A DNA stretch of 64,000 nucleotides, taken from NCBI RefSeq assembly GCF_039555335.1, contig NC_092628.1:101826647-101890646 (forward strand), written 5' to 3'. Under the pieces are notes generated by a model. That model did no database searches. It saw only the letters and a program-made list of their open reading frames with translations, and was not told the origin of the DNA. Shown piece after piece: positions 14,501 to 26,500 of this stretch. This stretch comes from Amphiura filiformis (Eukaryota > Echinodermata > Ophiuroidea > Amphilepidida > Amphiuridae). Position numbers and translations under genes: made by a program. The stretch's first letter is position 1, and every line of letters starts with the position of its first letter.

Positions 14501-17500
14501 GGTACCCTCAATGGTGATAGCCAAGCATCTAGTAATACAGATAGAACTCTTGCAGGGAGTAACTCGGAACAATCTACGAGTCATTCTAAGAAGAGTTTGC
14601 TAGGAGAGTTTAACCTTCCAGACGCAACAATGCGTATGTCAATGGGTGATTCGGTAGGGGACGAGATATCGCCTTACCCACCAGAAAAGATGGCACAGAT
14701 GTTATATACAGGAGTTAAAGGATTTGATCAAAAGTATACTTTAGTACCGCCAGATTTATTGAGTGGGAATTCAAGTAATGAGGCTTCAAAACCAACTACA
14801 CCTGTCTCAAAGAATTTGGAGGAGAATAATCCAAAAAGAAGGATTATAACAGTAGACTCTAACGAAGGCAACCAGCAGGCAAGCAATAGTGTGATATCCA
14901 ATGAAAGACTGCTGAGTGGGAAGCCCCCACAATTCCCTGTGCATTCAAATGTAGACTTGCCTGTTAGACACTTAAGTGATGGTGGAAGGACTAGAAAAGT
15001 GTCAGGGACAGGGAGTGAAGATGATATTGAAATCCTTGAGAAACAAAGTGCACATCAGAATATAGTCAGTGATGACAGTCAGAAAAATTGGTTGCAATCT
15101 AGAACTCATAATGATGCCAGACGGTTAGACAGCAATGATAGTGACATTGCTGTCATTGCAGATCAAATTGATACCGTTAAACCTGATAGCACAACATCAG
15201 CATCAGACACAGTATTTGATGTCGGACATGATCACATGCATACCACCAATCTTGCCAGTGCTCTTAGCGATGATGCCAGTCGCATGCAACCTCTTAGTCC
15301 TGTTGCTGAACTGAATAGCAATGTCTCAGGTTTAGATACATCTAGTGGTGGTAGTGATAATGATGTGCATATACATGCGACATTTCCACAGTCAAGTCAT
15401 ACTGAGACAAGTGAGCAGCATAAGAATGGTGACTCACCTATGGAACATAGCTCCACTGAATCACAGCTTAGTGATAGTATATATAAACGAAGAAAGTCAT
15501 CGCAGTTAGAGAGCACTGATGTGGATTTCAGTGAAGTTGATCATAGGCTGAAGCTGTATTTTGACATGGATTTGTTTGGTGATGAGGAGGAATTCAAGTG
15601 CACGATAAAGGTAATAAGTTCGGCCTGTTTTTGATGTTTACGTTGTAATTGCGGCATATTGCCAAATAGGATCAACTACAAACCATCCATGTCCACAGAG
15701 CCCCAAATGTTAAATCAAAGGGCTGCCCATTTAGTAAATAAGCATTTTCAGGGCTCTGAGTTGGTACACTGATAGCGCTTAAGCATAGGTACATGAGCCC
15801 AATACATGTAGGTCAAATATTATGGGCCTAAGGTGCCAAATGTTAAAATAAAGGGGCGAATATTTCTCAGTAAATAAAGCAGCTACAGGACTTTGAATTG
15901 GTACACTGATAGCACTTAGGCGTGAGCATTATACCTTTACATGTGTAAATGAGTCTCACAGATCATATATTATGGGCCTGCAGTTACCCAGTTGAAAAAA
16001 TTCTAAACATGCTGGTATGCCATATTTGTGTGCAAATACAAGGTCCTCTAGTTTAAATTGAAGTTGCTGCATTCATTATTGTGTATTGTGAGGTCAGGTA
16101 AAGGACAATCAATGAAAAACCAGAAACCAACATGATTATGAAGTTATGCATCGTGATGGTTTCAAATGTTCAACTTTCACATTTGTTGCCTAGGTAATTA
16201 TCTCTTTTAAGTGTCTTCCACAAAGCAGTACAAACAATGTCAATTCTGTGTGTTTTGTTTTGCAGGCCAACATTTATCAGCTGTCCAAAGCAGTCAGTTT
16301 CAAGGGCTACCTTCTTGTTTCAACTCATAACCTGTACATCCTCAAGATCACAAAAGAAGAAAGGTTTGTAATGATTATGTGTACTGATGAACCATCACCC
16401 TTACCCTATCACCATTACCCCAACACCCTACGCCACCACCCTCCCATTACCCCACCCCCTACACCACCACTACCTTACCCCAACTCAATCGATAAAGGGT
16501 TCATCTATGGAGCTAAAGGTAATAGTATACTTTTTCTGGATCGCCATGACAAGAGGAATAATTTGGGGGAAATTTCATCAGCATTTGAATAGTTTGAATT
16601 TTGACCTCTCTGTGAGCTTTGACCAGCCATATCTCAAAAGGCTCAATGCTGACAGAGGTCCAGTAAACCTATTCTTGAAGTTGGTGGTCTTGAGAAGCAA
16701 TATCCATCAAAAACAAAACTATGGACCCCAAAACAGGCTTCTGTGGCAAAATTGAGTTTGGCAGCTGGACTATTTTCAACACTCAACATTAAATTAATCA
16801 TGATAGAGTAAGAGATGTATCAGTTATCATGCATGAAGTAATCAAGCTAAAGATCTATCAGTTTTAAAACATCAAAGCTGTCAAGTTTTCATCTTCCTTT
16901 TTCATTGTCATTATTTTTGCTGACAAGTTCATTAATTTCACTCATGGTTTCAATTTTCAGTGACAGCCCATCTGATTGGCTAACCAAACGAACCCAGCAT
17001 CCAATCAGAGACTTGTTATACATTCATATTGGTTTAGGCAGTCAGAGTTTCCAGCTTGAGTTTAACAATGATGGTATACTGTATACAGTGGCAGTCAGAG
17101 ACAAGCAATGGTGTGAAAAGTTTGTCAGTCAGATATCAGGTAAGTGAAGACCTTACATACTATGGGTCACAATGGCCTCATCTCAATGCCATAGTTCAAT
17201 AACCTCAATTAAACAATCATAGAGCAAAATTTGACCTCAAGTTGTGGAGAATTAGTTTGTGTACCCAAATAGTCAAAGGTCATTCAATGAATGTGCAACT
17301 ATTGGGGTTAAAGAACTGTGCCCTGATAGTTGAGCATGTTGTGGATCCTAGTGACCGATTGTTTCCTGTGTTTCCTTTTGATATCAAACACTTCTTTAAT
17401 TTTAGTACTACTTCACCAACGACCATGTCAAAATTTCCCATTAAAAACTTGGAAAAAAATGGAAATCAGCAGCACCTTTATCTCCAAAATAATGCATGCT

Positions 17501-20500
17501 TCCTAAAATGGACAGAAGGTTAAAGCACTGCATATTGCTTGTTGAGAAACAAGTTAGAAGAATCAATGGATAACGTATAGATCATTGTTTGAATATCAAC
17601 ATTCAATACAAGTGCAAGACACTTTTAATATACACCTCATAAAGTTCTCAATTATGTGGTCAAATCCAATAGAAATCTACTCACTCAGTTTCGTCTTTCT
17701 GGTCGGGAGACTTCTTCAGTAATGCGATGATCCGCCAGTTTTCCTGCGAGACTTCTCATCCCTAGGGTGCACAGTTCGTAGCAGCGCATCATATTTGTGA
17801 TTTAGAGAATATAAACCTTAAGGGATCTAAAATGAGCGTTTATTATGCGTTTCGACAGTATTTTTTGTGGGACATGAGAGCACCTCAGACCTATCGAATT
17901 GCATTCTGAATCTGAAGCATGTCTTTCTGATATCAAATAATTTTCATTTTTGAAAATCACAATATAATACAAATTTTATGACAAATTGTGAAAATTTGAT
18001 ATTTTTCAAATTTTGATATATAACAGTCCTCGAAGTAAATTATATAAATCTAATGACATATTCTTAAAGTGTATGTAGCAGGGAGGAAAAGCCGACGGTC
18101 AATTGAAAATTTTGACCTCTCATATTGAAGATATGGATTTTTTCCCCAAAAGACCGAATTTTTTGTGGTGTTTTGGGAAAAAAAATCCATATATTCAATA
18201 CGAAAGGTCAAAATTTTCAATTGATCGTCGGCTTTTCATCCCACCTACATACACTTTAAGTATAAATCATCAGATTTATATAGTTTACTTCAAGTACTGT
18301 TAAATATCAAAAATATCAATTTTAATGATTTGCCATAAAATGTGTATTAAATTGCTAATTTCAAAAAATCAAAATTATTTGATATCAGAATGACATTCTT
18401 CGTATTCAGAATGCAATTCGATATGTCTGATGTGCTGTAATGTCCCAAAATAAATACTGTCCAAACGTTCATACCCCAGCCCTTAATACGAAACTGAGTG
18501 AGTGTTTTTATTTATTCTCTCTGTTTGTTGTCTCGCCTGAATGTTCAGGGAGAGACTTAGTAATCACTATGGTGTGTGTGTGTCCGTGTGTGTGGGGGTG
18601 TGGGCGGGGGTGCGTGTGTGTGTTCGGAAAAAGCTTGTGAACGCGTTATCTTGAGAACCGTAAGTGCTATGATGATGAAACTTTATAGGGGTAGCATGAC
18701 CAAAGGGTGTCGACCTGATTAGATTTTGAGCGCAAAATATGGTAATTAAGTACCTAATTTGCATAATTTATGCGTAATAAGCAAAATACCTTGTGAACAG
18801 ATTATCTGGAGATCCGTATGGGGTACAGTGGCGTAACTTGGTGGGGAGTAGCGTGGCCAGATGTTCTCGACCTGATTAGATTTTCAGCGCAAAATATGCT
18901 AATTAAGTACCTAATTTGCATAATTTATGCGTATTTGATGCGTATCAAGCAAAAAAACCCTTGTGAACAGCTTATCTGGAGATCCGTATGGGGTACAGTG
19001 GCGTAACTTGGTGGGGAGTAAGCGTGGCCAGATGTTCTCGACCTGATTAGATTTTCAGCGCAAAATATGCTAATTAAGTACCTAATTTGCATAATTTATG
19101 CGTATTTGATGCGTATCAAGCAAAAAACCTTGTGAACAGCTTATCTGGAGATCCGTATGGGGTACAGTGACGTAACTTGGTGAGGAGTAGCGGGGCGAGA
19201 GGTTCTCGACCTGATTAGATTTTGAGCGTAAAATATGGTAATTAAGTACCTAATTTGCATAATATATGCGTAATAAGCAAAATACCTTGCGAACAGATTA
19301 TCTGGAGATCCGTATGGGGTACAGTGACGTAACTTGGTGGGGAGTAGCGGGGCCAGAGGTTCTGGACCTGATTAGATTTTGAGCGTAAAATGTGGTAATT
19401 AAGTACCTAATTTGCATAATATATGCGTAATAAGCAAAATACCTTGTGAACAGATTATCTGGAGATCCGTATGGGGTACAGTGACATAACTTGGTGGGGA
19501 GTTGCGTGGCTAGAGGTACTCGACCTGATTAGATTTTCATGAGGTCAAAGGTCACATACAAGGTCAAAGGTCAACTGAGGTCACCAAATCTTTTAATTAT
19601 TAATTTTCAACTGTGCATCACATATCCCAATAACAGCTTGATCGGTCATGTAATTAAGGAAATATGACGACTTTAAGATAGTCGCTTTCTTTGTAATGTA
19701 TAGCAAAGTAGCACTTTCAATGAGTGATAACTCGGAAAGGAAGCATCTTTCTGTTTTGATTTATTTGATGAAATAGTTCTTTGGTATTGCCAAATTTGAT
19801 TTTTCAGCGCAACATACTTTATCCAATTTCGTGAGGTCAAAGGTCACATACAAGGTCAAAGGTCATCTGAGGTCACCAAATCTTTTAATAATTAATTTTC
19901 AACTGTGCATCACATATCCCAATAACAGCTTGATCGGTCATGTAATTAAGGAAATATGACGACTTTAAGATAGTCGCTTTCCATGTAAAGTATAGCTAAG
20001 TAGCACTTTCAATGAGTGATAACTCGTAAAGGAAGCATCTTTCTGTTTTGATTTATTACTTTGATGAAATAGTTCTTTGGTTTTGCCAAATTTTTGGAAG
20101 GTCATTACGGGGTCATCCGAGGTCACTCAGGGTCATCTGAGGTCAAGTTATTAAAAACTCGTATGGGCATGAAACTTGATGGGTACAGTCAACATTTCAA
20201 GGCAAATTTTTGGAAGGTCATTTTGGGGTCACCAGGGGTCATCTGAGGTCAAATTAGTAAAAACTGTCGTATGGACATGAAACTTGGTGGGTACAGTTAC
20301 CATCGGCCAGATAATCGTGCCCAGCCGATAACCGCCAAATTCATTTACCTCTCTACCAACAGTTATCGCACAAGCAGGCGGTCACAAAACCAGGCGAGAC
20401 TCGTGGTTCGAGAACCGCCTTGTTTTTGATGTTATTCTTGTATAGGCATTCCTTCAATTTATTGTTTGTCAATATTGGGTTTTGCCTGGCATTTTGCCAA

Positions 20501-23500
20501 ATGTTATAAATAAATAAATAAAAAGTAGATATCTATTGGAATTAACCACATAATTGAGAATTTACTTCACAATCCTGATGAATTTGTTTCAAGATACACC
20601 TCATATTTTTTCTATGTCTTTTCTAATTAGCTAGGCCTATATGGTTCCAGGATTTCATTTCGCTCTTAGGTGCTAAGCATGTGTAAAACTGTATGTACCC
20701 TATAATTATTTTTTTAAGATTTTGTAATATAAATTCCGCAAAATAAACATTTCACATAATTTTCAAAAATACCAAAATTCTGTACTCAAAATAACAGTGT
20801 ATACAGTACATCAAAATTGGGAATATTTCTTTTTGATTTTAACCTGTATAGATGCTGTGCACAACTCCCCCATCAACAAGAGGAAATACAAAGGCATTGT
20901 ACGAGATCATCCCAACACCCAGGCTAATCTCATGTGTCAGGTTTATGGTGCCCTCATGTCAGAGAATTCACCTGCTGAGGTAGACACCAACTTATCATTG
21001 TACATACTGGGCTACAGAAAGGTGATCAAGGAGATGAAGAAAAGTAAGTGAATTGTTACAACTATTAATGGTTGTATCAGGCCACAGTTACAAACAAAGC
21101 ATGTTGGAGCTAAATTTGAACTCCACTTCTTTTCCATTTAGCAAATCCTGTATTTTGTCTATATCATCATTTGGTACATAATACTGGGCTTGATAAGGCT
21201 CATAGCCAGCCATCTTCAAGTCATGTGTCTGTCTGCAACAGGATAAAACAGAGTTGAAATAGGTGTTACATGTTGCAAGTAGATCATAGTATCGTTAGCT
21301 AGCAAATTTGGCTGTATTTTACAAAGATGAAACTTTTACAGAAATTTTAGGACTTCAGAAAGTGGGGCCTATAATAAATAATAAAACAATTTATGATGAA
21401 ATTGTCAAGCAAAGCAAAGTACTTCATCTTGTAAAAAAATAACCATTAACCCCTGCCTTAGCTTGTTCCTTCCCCGGATCCATGCTGCAATAAAGTGTTG
21501 GACCATTGCATCTGATTTTATGGGTCTTCAACTTTATCACTTAGTCTGGAGACCTAGAAAGGTTCAGATGAAGTAGCCAAAATTGACAACTGTAACATGA
21601 ATGTATATTTTTTACCAAAACCATGTAACGATTTAGTGAACAACAATCCTTAAATCCTTAAAAGTAGTTGTGAAGATACAGTTTTATGGATAACAAGATC
21701 ATTGTTTTAGTGGCAAATGTATGAAAAAGCTTGTAACAAATGTAATTTTCTTAATTCCTTTACAAACTTTAAAGAAAAGGGGAAAGAAGCAAAGGAAAAT
21801 GGTGAGTTGTGTGTTGTTGTTTACATGGCAAAACTTTATATGCATGCACTAAATACAAGCTATCAACACTTAATTCCCTAATATGCAAGTTCTATTGGGC
21901 TAATCAATGTAAAGTCCACACTCTCACTGTAAAAGATTTTTGAAATATCTTCTACAAGGGGAGTATGAATTTGAAATGGAATAAACACATCAGGCAGCTT
22001 TATTGAATTTCATACACCCTTTGAGAAAGATTCAACTAGAATCTTCCACAGAGGGAGGGTGAGTTTCAAATCAAGTTGGTTGAATCCATCTGAGGATTTC
22101 CAAAATCTTCCACGGGGTAGTGGGATTTTAAATGGAAGGGCCCAGCCAATACCAAACTCCCTATGCTTAATTACTGTTGAACTGATAGCACATGAAATGT
22201 TATCTGCCGCTCTGAATAAACTACTGGTATCAATATTTTAGTTCCTATGTATTTTTCAGTATTGTTGGAATCACTGTCACTTTCAAATTAAATATTTTGT
22301 TCACAAAAATGACCAAAATATTTAGGAAAATGCAATGAAATTCTTTGGCTACGTACGCTACTTGTTTCAAGGGGACTTGTGTTGTAGAAAGGGTCAGTCA
22401 TATCAGTAAATATTAAACACAATTGGGCACTGATCATCTAGAAAACTTCAATGATATGAGACAAAAAAAAATTAAGCATCTCCAGCACCCTGCAACCCCA
22501 AATCAAAAGATTTATCAAATATTTATTTAGGGGGATATTTGGAAAAAAAAAAATAAACCAGTTTTGAAAATTGCATTGCAACCCAACTTTATGCCAAAAA
22601 GACTGCATGCATCCCAAACCGGCCACTAAGAAATTATTAGAGATCCAAATCAAAGTTTTGTAAATGGATCGTAAATAGTGGTCAGCTAAACTACCAGTAA
22701 TAACTTGCATCTTGTCAATAACAACTGTGAATGTGTGATGTAGTGTGCTTCTATTACAATGAAACAACATCTGTGTTGGCAGATACCATCATTTTATTTT
22801 AACCTGTAATCTCAAGTAAATAATTTATATTCGATCTCAAGTGGGCCCTTAACCCTAACCTGGGTTGCCAGACTCCTGATGAAAGGCAAAGTTATGACCA
22901 AAAATGTTGAAGTATGCCTTAATTTTGTGTTGAAATTAATGAGATCACAGGTACGAGGGGGTATCAAAAAGTTTTAGAAATCGCCCAGAAGTGAAAGAGC
23001 TATATCAATGAAATTTTGTCAGTGCAATCACTGGTCCTTATGTACACTATGGTGCAAAAATGGTCTCATAAGTATGTTTACTTTTTTACAGGCGACGCTA
23101 GATGCTAATAACCTGCTGCCCCAGTTACTGCGCATAAACTGCAAGATTGAGAAAATTGAGGCAAGCAGCGTTATTAAGATCCTGCATTTGAAGGGTTGCA
23201 GTGCCTAGAAAATCGATGATGAAATGAAAGTTATCTTCGGTGGTGATTGTGATATTGTCACTGTTGCTTTTTGGAAAATTAATTTTCATTTCATCACAGA
23301 TTTTTTGGGCACTGTAACCCTTAAAATGGAACTTAATCATGCTACATGCCTAAATTTTCTCCATTTTGCTGGTTATGCGGTTACATAGGCAGGTACTGAC
23401 ATCTAGCGCCTGTAAAAAAAGTAAACATTCTTATGAGACCATTTTTGCATCATAGTGTACATAATGACCAGTGATTGCACTGACAAAATTTCATTGATAT

Positions 23501-26500
23501 AGCTCTTTCACTTCTGGGCGATTTCTAAAACTTTTTGATACCCCCTCGTATGAATAACACATTATAGTGTGCTTGTAATGAAAATGTAATTGTTTGTAAA
23601 TATGTGCCATTGTTTGTATTGTCATTAGTAATTTGTATTGTGCATATTGTAGCTACTTTCATTCCCTAAATGTGGTACAAACCTTACCTTAGTCTCAAAT
23701 GATAGCTTAAGCTTGGGTGCAGTGCTGTACGGTGCAAAACCTGATTGAGGAGCCAATGGCTCCTAACTTTATAAATTTAGGCGCCCAAATTTTGCTCCCA
23801 GGTGCCAACTGTACGTTGAATGTTCATAGCTGCTGTACTCTGATCTACATATTCCCATTGAAAGCTACATACTTCATACGCCGCATGTACAGTGTACATT
23901 GTAGGCCTCCAGGAAGTCCCCATTGAGACATGATAAATGCATATATTCATAGCATACATTCGTACTCTTGAATGCTACATTACATACATGTTTTGTTTTT
24001 GGCGATTAAAAGCGTCAGCAGTTGGTCGCCATTGGCGCCAGGGATTGAATATTTAGTCGCCATCAGCAAAAATCTAGTCGCCAATGTGCCTAAAACGGTC
24101 GCACCGTACAGCACTGCTTGGGTGCTTTATTATGTACCATATTTGTTGCAGTTAAACTTTAAAGGCACTAATAGTGATTCATAACCTCATTAATATATGT
24201 GATGAGTTAAATCCAATCACAGATAATAATTTTAAATGCAGGTTATTGAAAAAGTATAATGACTGCGTCTTGTGACGTAGCTAAAAGTACGCTTTACAAT
24301 GACTGTGTTACGTGATGTGTTATGCATTCAAACAATTCACATGGCCGCTGGTCACCGTATTTGAACATCGCCTGATTGCGCGCGTATTTCTCTAATGGGA
24401 TATTCGATTTTTGACAGGGAAAAACAAAATATACAGTTACCATTATAATTTGTTTTCAAATTTAAAATTGAATTAAAAAAGTGAAAAGTGATGGTTATGA
24501 ATGAGATTAATGACTTTGCATCAGTTATTTTCCGGGTATTGTGAAATATCTAAACACTGTGCTTTGGACCTCGGAATATATAAATGAGTAATTGAATTCT
24601 CTTTGCTTTGTCTCAAAATCAATTCCAATGATCTCATTTTGTGTGATTATGTCTCACAAAAAAATAGAACCCTTGATTAACTTAAAGGAGGATTTCGTGA
24701 TCCTAGCATCCTCTTTTTATGACATTTTTCAGTAGATATCCACGAAAAAAGATTATTTCCAAAATTTCAGTTGATTCCGATTTTGCGTTTGCGAGTTATG
24801 CATGATTATGTGTATTACACTGCTCCATAGACAATGTGTTGTAATTTCGTTCTGGTGCACCAGAACAAAATTAAATTCAAATTTGGCGATATTTTTGCTA
24901 AACGAATTAATCTGCAAGAAATATTTGGTACATAAACATTATGTAGCCAGAGGTATCCAGTGGTGTAAAAATCTCAACTTTTTTGGGAAAAGTGGGGATG
25001 AGGCTGTGGATCACGAAATGCCCCTTTAACTAAAATCACACTTCATTTTGTGCATCTACTAATGATATACTGATTATTGTAATGTCTGTTCTTATTATTT
25101 CCAAATGTGAAGTTCTGTTTTCTGACTTGGGACTTCATAGTTTAAATATGTGTCATCCTACTTTCATAACATTGTATACAATATTTCAATTCTGATTTGC
25201 AGGTATGTCCCTTCAGTTGGAACCCATTGGCATAGCAGTTACTGCCGCAGATATATACCTTGTAGAAGATAACCACTACTGGCCACTACAGCAAGCAAAG
25301 GTCAGCAGGGGATCAACCAAAGGACAGCAGTTCAAACACTGTGACCAGCATGCCATCACAGATATTCAAGGATTGGTGAGTAGGGGATCAACCAAAGGGC
25401 ACGGTTCCCAATAGTTAAAATAATGTAACCGGCATGCTATCACAGATATCACAGGATTGGTGGGATGGGGATTAACCAAAGGGTAAGGTTCCCAGCAGGT
25501 TAAACACTGTGACCAGCAAACCAGCATGCTGTCACAGAATTGGTGAGTAGGGGATCTACCAACTCTAGTACATTGAACTCGCAAATTAAGTGCCTGAATC
25601 AATTGAAATTTTGGAAATAAGATTTTTTTTTCATGGATATCTAGCAAACCATACCTTTAGAGGATGCTAGAGTCACAAAATGCCTATTGAAGGAAGATTT
25701 ACTACATTTGGTACATTTCTAGATCAGTTTAAGGTAGCAGCCCCAAAATGTAAAATGTGTTTCCCTTATAGTTCCTTGCTCAAGTCTCTACGTTAAAATG
25801 TTTATTATGTCTTTCAGGAATTGTATGAAGATGCTCAGTGTGATGTTACAATCAACTTCAATTCTGAGGTGAGACAGATTTCTTAATCTCTAAGAACATT
25901 TTGTTAACAGTGTGTAGAGTATTCAGTCTACAGGGGTGGAATTTCGCGGGAGTCTGAGAGTCGACTCTCGCAGAGACTCCCGTAAAATCCTATTGCGAGA
26001 GTCCATGTGGACTCTCGCTGGAAATGATCGGATCAGCGAACTTATGTTTAAGTTCAACACGCCTTAAAACTCAAAGCCTGCAAAATATAAAGGAAAAGTC
26101 GCCAAAGATGCAATGACATATATGGAAGTGAGAGTATGATGACACATATATTAAAAACTTAACTTTGTTAGTTTATTTGTTAGTTTGTTTGTTTGAATGC
26201 ATTTACGTAGGCCTACATATAATACCTTTTGGACTCCCGCAAGATTGTACAACAAGAATCCATTTACGGGAATCCATGGACTCTCGCAAAACTCTCTTGC
26301 GAGAATCCACTTGGACTCCTGTGGCACTTTACGAAATTCCACCCCTGAGTCTATAGTGTGTCGCATCAAATTTGGTAGTGACTTCAATGGGTGTTTTAGG
26401 TTGCCTAGCCTTAAAACGTGTGCACTGTTCTCATATTCACAGCATAATGCACTTATGTGTAAAAGCGTCATAATCGGAACACTCTCTCATGTGAGAGATG

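Noticed and set aside
23125-23340. Functional mariner transposase gene on the minus strand
   Set aside because: Only an N-terminal fragment is present in each arm, one arm has an internal stop, and no DDD/E catalytic region exists in the 595-bp element.
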